64,000 bases of DNA, taken from Paenibacillus cymbidii (GTDB lineage: Bacteria; Bacillota; Bacilli; Paenibacillales; NBRC-103111). Positions 45,427 through 53,128 of the stretch are shown piece after piece (the stretch's first letter is position 1; each line of letters begins with the position of its first letter). The DNA lies in NCBI RefSeq assembly GCF_004764705.1, contig NZ_SHLX01000003.1:62001-126000 (forward strand). Direction: 5' to 3'. Below the pieces are notes generated by a model. It saw only the letters and a list, made by a program, of their open reading frames with translations. It was not told where the DNA came from and searched no databases. The position numbers and the translations under genes were made by a program.

Positions 45427-47823
45427 GTGAACGCGAAAGTACTCCATACGCTGGAATTCGATAAAATTACGGCGATGCTCGCCGCCCATGCCGCGACTTC
45501 CCTCGGCAAAGCGCTTGCGGGCGAAATTGCGCCGAGCGCTTCGCTCGAAGAAGTGAAACGCCGGCTGCAGGCGACGGACGAAGCGGCCGCCGTCGACAGG
45601 CTGAAAGGCACGCCGCCGTTCGGCGGCATTCACAACATTCGCGCGTCGCTTAAGCGCGCGTCGATCGGCGGCATGCTGAACCCGTCCGAGCTGCTCGATA
45701 TCGGCTCGACGCTCGGCGCAAGCCGGCGGCTCAAGCGGTTCCTGCAGGCGGCGCACGAAGACCACGCGATCCGGATGATCGTCGCGCTGGCGGAAACGAT
45801 GAGCGAGCACCGGCCGGTCGAGGAGCGCATCGCCGCCTGCATCGACGACAACGCCGCCATTCTCGATACGGCCAGCCCCGAGCTTGCCCGCATCCGCCAG
45901 GAGCTGCGCGGCGGCGAAGGCCGCGTGCGGGAGAAGCTGGAGCAGATGATCCGCACCCCGTCCGTGCAGAAGATGCTGCAGGACAACCTGATTACGATCC
46001 GCAATGACCGGTACGTCATTCCGGTCAAGATGGAGTATCGCGCCAACTTCGGCGGCATGATCCACGACCAGTCCGCGTCCGGGGCCACGCTGTTCATCGA
46101 GCCCGAATCGATCGTTGCGCTGAACAACAAGCTGAAGGAATGGCGGCTGAAGGAAGAGGCCGAGATCGAAAAAATATTGCGCCTGCTCACCGCGCTCGTC
46201 GCGGACATCGCCGAAGAAGCAAGCGCCAATCAGGACGTGCTGGCGGAGCTTGATTTTATATTTGCCAAGGCGGGACTGGCCCGCGAATGGAAAGCGACGC
46301 TGCCGCTGATGAACGACCGCGGCTTCCTGAAGCTGAAGAAAGGGCGGCATCCGCTCATCCCGCGCGAATCGGTCGTGCCGCTCGACGTCGAGCTCGGCAA
46401 TCAATTTTCGACCATCATCGTGACGGGCCCGAACACCGGCGGCAAAACGGTGTCGCTGAAGACAGTCGGCCTGCTCAGCCTGCTGGCGATGTCGGGGCTG
46501 TTCGTGCCGGCCGAGGACGGCAGCCAGCTGTGCGTGTTCGACGCGATCTATGCCGACATCGGCGACGAGCAAAGCATCGAGCAGAACCTCAGCACGTTCT
46601 CGAGCCACATGACAAACATTATCGCGATGCTGCGCGGCATGACGCCGAAAAGCCTCGTCCTGCTCGACGAAGTCGGCGCCGGCACGGACCCGGCGGAAGG
46701 CTCGGCTCTGGCGATCGCCATTCTGGAGCACATCCACAAGAGCGGCTGCCGGATGATCGCCACGACCCACTACAGCGAGCTGAAAGCTTACGCGTACGAA
46801 CGCAGCGGCGTCATCAACGCCAGCATGGAATTCGACGTCGCCACGCTCAGCCCGACGTACCGGCTGCTGGTTGGCGTTCCGGGGCGAAGCAACGCCTTTG
46901 CGATCGCCGAACGGCTCGGCCTGGCGAAGCCGATCATCGACCACGCCCGCGGCCAGGTTAGCGAAGACGACCAGCGCGTCGAAACGATGATTGCGACGCT
47001 CGAGGAGAACCGGCTGTCGGCGATTGCCGAGCGCAGCGAAGCCGAACAGCTTCGCGGCGAAGCGACGCGGCTGCGCCGGGAGCTGGATGAGCAGCGGCGC
47101 AAGTTCGAGGAGCAGCGCGGCAAGCTGATCGCCGCCGCCGAGCAGGAGGCAAGGGAGGCGGTCGCCAAGGCGCGGCGCGAAGCGGAGGCGATTATCGCCG
47201 ACTTGCGCCAGCTGGCGATGGAGGAAGGCGCGTCGCTCAAGGAGCACAAGCTGATCGAAGCGCGGCGGCGGCTGGACGAGGCCGAGCCGAAGCTGAAGAA
47301 GCCGGCGGCGGTCGCCGTGCCGGGCGGCGGAGGCAAGAAGACGCGTCCCGCGCAGCCGGGCGACGAAGTGCTCGTGCGCAGCCTCGGGCAGAAGGGGCAC
47401 CTGATCGAGCTGTCCGGCGACAACGATGCGATCGTGCAACTGGGCATCATGAAGATGAAGGTGGCGCGCAGCGATCTGGAGCTGTCCGGCGCATCCGCTT
47501 CCGCCGCGGGCGGGGGAGCGGGGCCGCAGAAGCAGGCGCAGCCGACCGGCGCCGGCGTCAAACGGTCGCGCGACGATAATGTGCGCACGGAGCTCGATTT
47601 GCGCGGCTCGAATCTGGAGGATTCGCTGATTGAGGTGGACCGGTTTCTTGACGAATCGTTTCTCGCGAATTTTGCCCAAATCTATATTATTCACGGCAAG
47701 GGGACGGGCGTGCTGCGCACCGGCATCCAGGAATATTTGCGCCGGCACCGGCATGTGAAGGCTTACCGGCTGGGCAATTACGGCGAAGGCGGAGCCGGGG
47801 TTACGGTCGTCGAGCTAAAATAA
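45427..47823 (+). CDS. mutS2: MutS2 family ATPase/endonuclease
   Basis: Protein of 798 residues, close to Bacillus MutS2 (785). It lacks the mismatch-recognition domain of MutS1 and has the core and clamp helices, an ABC ATPase with Walker A GPNTGGKT near 333, Walker B LVLLDEVGAGTDP, a long charged helical region (about 510-630) and a C-terminal Smr nuclease domain starting near ELDLRGSNLEDS, with HGKGTGVLR. MutS2 acts on branched DNA and on collided ribosomes in Bacillus. GTG at 45427 is favoured by AGAAGG 6 bases upstream; an ATG 36 bases earlier coincides with a -10 element. In Bacillus polX precedes it, here the synthase gene does. Confidence 0.95.
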   Translation: MNAKVLHTLEFDKITAMLAAHAATSLGKALAGEIAPSASLEEVKRRLQATDEAAAVDRLKGTPPFGGIHNIRASLKRASIGGMLNPSELLDIGSTLGASRRLKRFLQAAHEDHAIRMIVALAETMSEHRPVEERIAACIDDNAAILDTASPELARIRQELRGGEGRVREKLEQMIRTPSVQKMLQDNLITIRNDRYVIPVKMEYRANFGGMIHDQSASGATLFIEPESIVALNNKLKEWRLKEEAEIEKILRLLTALVADIAEEASANQDVLAELDFIFAKAGLAREWKATLPLMNDRGFLKLKKGRHPLIPRESVVPLDVELGNQFSTIIVTGPNTGGKTVSLKTVGLLSLLAMSGLFVPAEDGSQLCVFDAIYADIGDEQSIEQNLSTFSSHMTNIIAMLRGMTPKSLVLLDEVGAGTDPAEGSALAIAILEHIHKSGCRMIATTHYSELKAYAYERSGVINASMEFDVATLSPTYRLLVGVPGRSNAFAIAERLGLAKPIIDHARGQVSEDDQRVETMIATLEENRLSAIAERSEAEQLRGEATRLRRELDEQRRKFEEQRGKLIAAAEQEAREAVAKARREAEAIIADLRQLAMEEGASLKEHKLIEARRRLDEAEPKLKKPAAVAVPGGGGKKTRPAQPGDEVLVRSLGQKGHLIELSGDNDAIVQLGIMKMKVARSDLELSGASASAAGGGAGPQKQAQPTGAGVKRSRDDNVRTELDLRGSNLEDSLIEVDRFLDESFLANFAQIYIIHGKGTGVLRTGIQEYLRRHRHVKAYRLGNYGEGGAGVTVVELK

Positions 47824-47918
47824 AGATTGCCGTCATGAAACGTTGTTTGGTATGCTTCGTATAACAGGATAGATTCGATACTACAATCACACGAACGTAA
47901 TCGGAGGAGGAACCGGTA

Positions 47919-48596
47919 ATGGGAATTTTTAAACGGCTTCGCGACATGACGATGGCTTCCATCAATGACTTGCTCGATAAAGCGGAAGACCCGGTCAAAA
48001 TGTTGAACCAGTTCTTGCGCGATATGGAAGAAGACATTCTCGAAGCGGAGGCGGCAGTCGCCAAACAGATCGCGATCGAGAAGAAGTTCAAGCAGCAGTA
48101 CGAAGAAGCGGAAGAGCTCGTCACCCGCCGCGAAGAGCAGGCGATGAAGGCGCTCGAGCAGGGCAACGAAGATCTCGCCCGCCGCGCGCTGCAGGACAAG
48201 AAGGAGCAGCAAGCCCGCTACGACGAGCTGAAGACGTTGTATACGACGGCCAAGGCGAATGCGGATCAACTGCGCTCACAGCTGTCCGAGATGAAAGACG
48301 AATTCGGCAAGATGAAGAACAAGAAGGACTTGCTGATCGCCCGCGCCGAAACGGCCAAAGCGCAAAAGTCGATCAACCAGGCGATGACCGGCTTCGGCGT
48401 CGACAACGCGGCCAAAGGCTTCGACCGGATGACCGAGAAGGTCATGCAGATGGAAGCCGAAGCGCAAGCGAGCAGCGAGCTGCGCGGCAGCAATCGCAGC
48501 CTGGACGACGAGCTGGCCCAGCTCGACAAGAGCGGCGGCGTCGACGACGAGCTGGCCGCGCTTAAAGCGCGCGTCGCCGCGAAGAAGCAGCAATAA
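47919..48596 (+). CDS. pspA: PspA/IM30 family protein
   Basis: Protein of 225 residues, almost entirely helical. The start MGIFKRLRDMTMASINDLLDKAEDP is the amphipathic membrane-binding region of PspA/LiaH/Vipp1, and the body is the ESCRT-III-like coiled coil rich in Glu, Lys and Gln. These proteins form rods or rings that patch stressed membranes. Strong ribosome binding site GGAGGAGG upstream. It lies 95 bases after mutS2 and is followed by a DUF350 gene; PspA-type and DUF350 genes are also neighbours in the yjf operon of Escherichia coli, which suggests a shared membrane task. Confidence 0.95.
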   Translation: MGIFKRLRDMTMASINDLLDKAEDPVKMLNQFLRDMEEDILEAEAAVAKQIAIEKKFKQQYEEAEELVTRREEQAMKALEQGNEDLARRALQDKKEQQARYDELKTLYTTAKANADQLRSQLSEMKDEFGKMKNKKDLLIARAETAKAQKSINQAMTGFGVDNAAKGFDRMTEKVMQMEAEAQASSELRGSNRSLDDELAQLDKSGGVDDELAALKARVAAKKQQ

Positions 48597-48645
48597 GCCG
48601 GCCCAGGCTACAATCGCATAAGCCGATTCCCAGAAGCGGCAACCT

Positions 48646-48676
48646 CCAAGAGACTGAATGGAATTCAGTCTCTTGG
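48646..48676 (+). other. Perfect 13-bp stem-loop between pspA and DUF350 genes
   Basis: CCAAGAGACTGAA at 48646-48658 pairs perfectly with TTCAGTCTCTTGG at 48664-48676 around a five-base loop. No T-run follows, so it may be a partial terminator, a processing site or a stability element rather than a full terminator. Confidence 0.6.
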
Positions 48677-48728
48677 GCCGTTCTGGTTCCGATTGCGTCT
48701 CCCCCGCGGAGAAGAGAGGCGGCGCACA

Positions 48729-49148
48729 ATGAATGAAGAGGTGGATCAATTTATGGCGAACCCGTATTTGGAAACGCTCGCTTTTTTTTCGGTGGCAGTC
48801 GTTGCGCTGCTGATTTTTCTGGCCATTTTTTCGTTTATTACGCGGTACAACGATTGGGAAGAAATCAAGAACGGCAACGTTTCCGTCGCGCTGGCGACCG
48901 GCGGCAAAATTTTCGGGATCTGCAACATTTTCCGCTTCTCGATTCTGAACAACGATACGCTGCTCGATTCCGTCATCTGGAGCAGCATCGGTTTCGGGCT
49001 GCTGCTTGTCGCCTATTTTGTGTTCGAAGCGGCAACGCCTTATTTAAAAGTCGATCAGGAAATCAAAAAGGACAATCGTGCGGTGGGCGTCATTTCGTTC
49101 CTTATTTCCGTCTCTATCTCTTACGTGATTGGGGCGAGCGTGACCTAA
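48729..49148 (+). CDS. DUF350 membrane protein (YshE-like)
   Basis: Protein of 139 residues with about four membrane helices (about 17-40, 55-75, 78-98 and 115-138). The NVSVALATGGKIFGI loop between the first helices is typical of DUF350. In Bacillus the comparable yshE follows mutS2, so its position supports the assignment. Function of the family is not established. ATG at 48729 has a purine-rich AGAGAGG upstream. A tiny membrane peptide gene starts directly after its stop codon. Confidence 0.88.
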   Translation: MNEEVDQFMANPYLETLAFFSVAVVALLIFLAIFSFITRYNDWEEIKNGNVSVALATGGKIFGICNIFRFSILNNDTLLDSVIWSSIGFGLLLVAYFVFEAATPYLKVDQEIKKDNRAVGVISFLISVSISYVIGASVT

Positions 49149-49232
49149 ATGAAGTACTTGTGGGGGACGCTGTTTGCGCTGGCAGTTGTGTTTTTGGCAG
49201 TGGGGATTTATTATTTTATCCGTTACGCGTAA
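49149..49232 (+). CDS. Small single-helix membrane peptide, 27 residues
   Basis: An ATG follows the TAA of the DUF350 gene without a gap and opens a 27-residue frame ending in TAA. It begins MKYLWG, has a hydrophobic stretch of about 20 residues (LFALAVVFLAVGIYYF) and ends in IRYA, so it would span the membrane once. Translation would depend on termination of the upstream gene, because no separate ribosome binding site is visible. Its hydrophobic pattern and place in a tight operon with DUF350 and the zinc-ribbon gene favour a real product; it could be an accessory subunit of the DUF350 protein. Not recognised as a known family. Confidence 0.6.
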   Translation: MKYLWGTLFALAVVFLAVGIYYFIRYA

Positions 49233-49253
49233 AGGAACGGAGGGTGACGGAAG

Positions 49254-49865
49254 GTGAGCGGCGAACAACCGCAAGTGCAAGTATGCCCGTGGTGCGACAC
49301 GGAGATCGTCTGGGATCCGGAATTCGGACCGGAAGACGAGTGCCCGAACTGTTTTAACGAATTGGGCAGCTATCGCAGCGTCAAGCTTGACGCAAGTTTG
49401 CCGGAACAGCCGGGCATCCGGACGGGCGGCGGCCCCCAGGCCGCGCGAGGAGCGGAACGGACTGCGGCGAAGCGGGGCCGGACGCCGTTCGACGACATCG
49501 AAGACGACGATGAAGCGTATGAAGAAGACGAAACAGATGAGGCGTCATTCGATTACGACGCCCGGGATGACGGAACGGAAGCATTCGAGGAGGACCGGTA
49601 CGCGGAAGCGGCGATGGCGTGCATCGACGAGCAGGAGGAAGCGCCGGAATGCTCGTATTGCCACGAGTTGATGCTGCTGGTCGGCACCCGCAGCGAGGCG
49701 CCCGGTTTCGTCGCCGCGGTGCCGCGGCGGATCGGCAAGCCGCTGCTTCCGCCTCGGCCGGAGTGGAACGTTTACGTTTGTCCGTCGTGTTTCCGTTCGG
49801 ATTCGTTTCTGGCGGACCGGCACCGGCTAGCGCTGATCGAAACGCTGCGCGGCTGGAAGGAATAA
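49254..49865 (+). CDS. Zinc-ribbon protein with acidic linker
   Basis: Unrecognised protein of 203 residues. The N-terminus has CPWC (residues 11 and 14) and CPNC (30 and 33), a complete four-Cys zinc ribbon. The middle is a very acidic stretch of about 40 residues (Asp, Glu with Tyr). The C-terminal part has a second set, CSYC and CPSC, separated by about 50 residues. It is probably cytoplasmic. Start GTG with GGAGGG about 9 bases upstream. It sits 21 bases after the membrane peptide and appears to be last in the pspA-DUF350 set; a terminator follows. It may bind RNA, DNA or a partner protein; nothing decides this. Confidence 0.75.
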   Translation: MSGEQPQVQVCPWCDTEIVWDPEFGPEDECPNCFNELGSYRSVKLDASLPEQPGIRTGGGPQAARGAERTAAKRGRTPFDDIEDDDEAYEEDETDEASFDYDARDDGTEAFEEDRYAEAAMACIDEQEEAPECSYCHELMLLVGTRSEAPGFVAAVPRRIGKPLLPPRPEWNVYVCPSCFRSDSFLADRHRLALIETLRGWKE

Positions 49866-49876
49866 TCGGCCGCGCA

Positions 49877-49912
49877 CAACAAAGGACTTGCCCACGGGCA
49901 AGTCCTTTGTTG
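49877..49912. terminator. Bidirectional terminator between convergent genes
   Basis: CAACAAAGGACTTGCCC at 49877-49893 pairs perfectly with GGGCAAGTCCTTTGTTG at 49896-49912. The 17-bp stem fills the gap between the zinc-ribbon gene and the convergent histidine kinase. Long T-runs are absent, but TTTGTTG and its complement lie at the stem base on both strands. Confidence 0.8.
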
Positions 49913-49914
49913 CG

Positions 49915-51012
49915 TCAACGTTCCACCGGAATAATCGGCAGCTCGATGCGAAAATCGAAGCGGCCGTCGTCATGAACGAGCCGAATGTCGCCGCCATGGA
50001 GCAGCGCGATGTTGCGTGCGATCGAGAGGCCAAGTCCCGCGCCGGCTCCGAAAGACGAGCCGCGCGAGCGGGAATCGTCGGCTTTGTAGAACCGTTCGAA
50101 CAATCGTTGCTCCTGATCGGCGGTAATCGGGACGCCTTCGTTTTCCAGATGAATGACCGCCAGCCGCCTGTCCCCGTCCGTCTCCTCCGCGAGCGATAAG
50201 CGCACGATGCCGGGTTTGGTGGCGAATTTCAACGTGTTCGTAAACAAATTGTCGATCAACCGACGCATTTTGCCGGGGTCGAGCGCAAGCACAAGCGGCT
50301 GCGGCGGCACCGCCGATTCGATCCGCAGCCCGTATTCCTCGGCGAACGGCTGAAATTCCGTCGCGGTCTGGAGCACCAGTTCCTTCAGGTCGATCGTTTC
50401 CTTGAGCAGCCTCGCATCGTGACTCGTCAGCCGCGTGTATTCGAACAGGTCGTCAATGAGTGTCTTCAACTGCAGCGCTTTATGATGCGAGTTGACGATG
50501 AAGCGCTCATGTTCGGCATCGTCGCGATAGGCCCGGTTGCGCAGCAGCTCCATATAGCCGATGATGCTCGTGAGCGGCGTGCGCAGGTCGTGCGAAATGC
50601 CGGTGATCAGCTCCATTTTCGACTGCTCGGACCTGCGTTCCTTTTCGATTCGCTGCTCCAGTTCTGCCGCCATTCGGTTGATGTTTTCGGCGACTCTTCC
50701 GAGCTCGTCCTCCCGGGCGATCGGAATCCGGTAACGCAAGTTGCCGCCTGCGATGACGTCCAGTCCGTCGGACAGCTTCATCAAATAATTGACGGTTCTG
50801 CGGGTCAACAGGAAGAAGGAGAGAAAAAACAGCACAATAAAAAGCGGTACGAACAGCAGCGCGTTGTATACCTTCTGCGCCGGTACGTCGGGAATGCGCG
50901 GCACGATCGCCGAACCGGCGATGGAAACGAACAGGCTCGCTACAAAAGACCAGACCATATGGGCGCGGATGCTGCGGCGTGCGGACAAACGGGTCAGCGG
51001 ATTACGCTTCAA
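49915..51012 (-). CDS. Sensor histidine kinase
   Basis: Protein of 365 residues with two membrane helices (about 18-38 and 51-70) and only a short external loop, then a HAMP-like segment (about 72-125), a DHp domain with His141 in GISHDLRTP, and an HATPase domain with NLFTNTLKF and GAGLGLSI. The short loop suggests that it senses the membrane itself or a membrane partner, as in intramembrane-sensing kinases. TTG start overlaps the end of the response regulator by 11 bases. The pair is likely cotranscribed from upstream of the regulator. Confidence 0.92.
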   Translation of the reverse strand: MKRNPLTRLSARRSIRAHMVWSFVASLFVSIAGSAIVPRIPDVPAQKVYNALLFVPLFIVLFFLSFFLLTRRTVNYLMKLSDGLDVIAGGNLRYRIPIAREDELGRVAENINRMAAELEQRIEKERRSEQSKMELITGISHDLRTPLTSIIGYMELLRNRAYRDDAEHERFIVNSHHKALQLKTLIDDLFEYTRLTSHDARLLKETIDLKELVLQTATEFQPFAEEYGLRIESAVPPQPLVLALDPGKMRRLIDNLFTNTLKFATKPGIVRLSLAEETDGDRRLAVIHLENEGVPITADQEQRLFERFYKADDSRSRGSSFGAGAGLGLSIARNIALLHGGDIRLVHDDGRFDFRIELPIIPVER

Positions 51013-51703
51013 CTTTGTACCCCACCCCCCATACTGTTTTGATGTAGCGCGGTTCGCGGGGATTCGGCTCCAGCTTCTCGCGGATGTTGCGAATATGCAC
51101 CATCACCGTATTGTCCGAATACCCGGCTTTTTCTTTCCAGACGCGTTCGTAAATGAGATCGGCATTCATCACCTGGCCGCGATGGGAAGCGAGCAGCTTA
51201 AGAATGGCGAATTCGAGCGGGGTGAGCAGCACCGGCTTGCCGCTGACTACCACCTCGTGGCGGGAGCAGTCGATGGTCATGTCCCGGATGCGAATGATGT
51301 CTTCGTCCAAGGGAGGAGCGGCCGCCGGATAGCTTTGCCTGCGCAGCTGCGCCTTCACCCGGGCGAGCAGCTCGAGCGGACTGAACGGTTTGGTGACATA
51401 ATCGTCGGCCCCGGTGGACAAACCGGTAATTTTATCAATGTCTTCTTCCTTGGCGGAGAGCATGATGATCGGGATGTGGGAGTTCTCCCGTATTTTCAGG
51501 CACGTCCGAATGCCGTCCAGCACCGGCATCATCACATCGAGAATAATGAGCCGGACGGGCTCCGTTTCGATCAGCTGCAGCGCCTCCGCGCCGTTCTGCG
51601 CTTCCACCACGCGAAAGCCTTCGTTCCGCAAATAAATATGGATGATGTCGCGGATTTCCGCATCGTCGTCCGCTACCAGAATGGTCGTTTGGTTCATCGG
51701 CAT
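51002..51703 (-). CDS. OmpR/PhoP family response regulator
   Basis: Protein of 233 residues: a receiver domain (about 1-125) with phospho-acceptor Asp56 in ILDVMMP, acidic pocket in VADDDAE and the TKPF Lys, and a C-terminal winged helix (about 135-230). It would be phosphorylated by the kinase encoded directly after it. GGAG lies 6 bases before the ATG. It is 72 bases downstream of the DedA gene, so it may also be read from the methyltransferase-DedA transcript. Confidence 0.95.
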   Translation of the reverse strand: MPMNQTTILVADDDAEIRDIIHIYLRNEGFRVVEAQNGAEALQLIETEPVRLIILDVMMPVLDGIRTCLKIRENSHIPIIMLSAKEEDIDKITGLSTGADDYVTKPFSPLELLARVKAQLRRQSYPAAAPPLDEDIIRIRDMTIDCSRHEVVVSGKPVLLTPLEFAILKLLASHRGQVMNADLIYERVWKEKAGYSDNTVMVHIRNIREKLEPNPREPRYIKTVWGVGYKVEA

Positions 51704-51740
51704 GTTCGCTCCGTTCTTCTAGCACTCGATCGTTATCTAT

Positions 51741-51767
51741 AGTATAACGGGAAACCGCCGTTTGCAA
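51741..51767 (-). promoter_or_regulatory. Possible promoter of the two-component operon
   Basis: On the minus strand TTGCAA (51767-51762) and TATACT (51746-51741) are 15 bases apart, 38 bases before the response regulator start. The hexamers are good but the spacing is short. Confidence 0.35.
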
Positions 51768-51775
51768 AACGGGAG

Positions 51776-52387
51776 TCACATCCCGCGGCCGCGGGATTTC
51801 TGCCGTCTGTTGCGCAGGATGAACCAGCAAACCGCCGTGACGGCGATCAGCCAGAACGCTTGCGTGCCAAAATCGCGAATGGCGCCGCCGATGCTTTCGG
51901 CGTGCACGCTGATGGTGCTGCCCAAGGTGAAATAGACGGTCGTCCATATAAGCGATGCGGCATAGGCGGACAAAGCGAAACGGCGGTAGGCAAACCGCTG
52001 CGCGCCGGCCAGGATGGGCACCAGGTGGCGGACAAGCGGGATAAAGTAGCTGAACAGCAGCGCGGCGTTGCCGTGCTCGCGCATCAACTGTTCGGAACGT
52101 TCGAGACCGCGGGCGACCGTGCTGCTGCGGCGGCCCAGCCGAGCGAACAGGCGGGGGCCGAATTTGCGCCCCATGGCGTACCCGAACGTAAGGCCGGACA
52201 CCGTGCCCAGATAAGTGGCGAAAAATGCAGGCACCGCAGGCAGCAAGCCTGCTCCGGCAAGCGCCCCGGCTGTCGCGGCGACCGCTTCGTTCGGGATCGG
52301 CAGCCCGATCAGCCCAAGGCACAAAGAAAAGAACAGCGCCGCACAGCCGAGCTGGGCGACAAGCGGCATCCATTGTTCAATCGACAT
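51776..52387 (-). CDS. DedA family membrane protein
   Basis: Protein of 203 residues, the usual DedA size, with the family motif region ETL-like start replaced by GLPIPNEAVAATAGALAG and the conserved FSYFIPLVRHLVPILAGAQR segment. DedA/SNARE-associated proteins move phospholipids or undecaprenyl phosphate across the membrane. The ATG is 3 bases after the stop of the methyltransferase gene, so the two are cotranslated. About six hydrophobic segments including re-entrant loops. The link with a lipid-modifying enzyme supports a role in lipid transport. Confidence 0.9.
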   Translation of the reverse strand: MSIEQWMPLVAQLGCAALFFSLCLGLIGLPIPNEAVAATAGALAGAGLLPAVPAFFATYLGTVSGLTFGYAMGRKFGPRLFARLGRRSSTVARGLERSEQLMREHGNAALLFSYFIPLVRHLVPILAGAQRFAYRRFALSAYAASLIWTTVYFTLGSTISVHAESIGGAIRDFGTQAFWLIAVTAVCWFILRNRRQKSRGRGM

Positions 52388-52390
52388 GAT

Positions 52391-52963
52391 TCATTTCCCC
52401 CTTTTCCGGCATACGTAGACGAAAGCCGGAGGCAAATTCCGCACGACGAAGCCGATCCGTTCGATATCGAACGATTGGGCCAGCCGGCTTCTCATTTGCA
52501 GCGAATATTGAAACGCCACGAACAGGCCGTTCGGCTTCAGGGCGCTTTCGATTTGCTGCAGCAGCCTGGCGCGCAGCTCCGTGGAGAAGTTGGCAAAAGG
52601 CAGGCCGCTGACGATGCAATCGAGCGGTTCCCGGTCGTTAGCCATGGCAAGCGACGCCTTCAACCGGGCGGCATCTTCGCAACAGACGAAGGCCGGATAT
52701 TGGCCGGCAAGCGTTTGCCGCATGCCGGCATCCTTTTCAAACAAATAGACGCGCGTTCCCGGACGTACCTTCCGTGCGATCGCGCGGGTTATCGCGCCGG
52801 TTCCGGCTCCAAGCTCCGCGAGGGAAGCGACTTCGTCCCATTTTATGTGCCGCAGCATCTCTTGAGCCAAATACTGCGAACTCGGCGCAATGCTGCCGAC
52901 TTGCTTCGGGTATTGCATGAATTTGCGTAAAAACAGCCAGCTTTCTTCGCCGACGATGGGCAT
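52391..52963 (-). CDS. Class I SAM methyltransferase, phospholipid N-methyltransferase-like
   Basis: Protein of 190 residues. The opening FLRKFMQYPKQVGSIAPSS is characteristic of the PmtA-like group (phosphatidylethanolamine N-methyltransferases and rRNA-methylase-like relatives), followed by the SAM-binding LAELGAGTGAIT and a later IVSGLPFANF loop in place of the usual catalytic NPPY-like motif. Soluble, probably acting at the membrane surface. The ATG at 52963 has GGGAGG 8 bases upstream; upstream extension in frame has no family resemblance. Cotranslated with DedA, so both may act on lipids. True substrate is not shown by the sequence. Confidence 0.85.
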   Translation of the reverse strand: MPIVGEESWLFLRKFMQYPKQVGSIAPSSQYLAQEMLRHIKWDEVASLAELGAGTGAITRAIARKVRPGTRVYLFEKDAGMRQTLAGQYPAFVCCEDAARLKASLAMANDREPLDCIVSGLPFANFSTELRARLLQQIESALKPNGLFVAFQYSLQMRSRLAQSFDIERIGFVVRNLPPAFVYVCRKRGK

Positions 52964-53128
52964 TGCGGCGACCTCCCCGTTCGTGATGTACCCCATTGTA
53001 AACGGCAAATCTAAGGACCCGCATAGGGAAAATCTAAAGAAAACATGAAGAAACATGTTTTCCCGTCCGGCTGGGCATGGTAAGAGGGATTGTCCAATCC
53101 GCCATGGAAGAAGGTGAACGGGAGCGAG

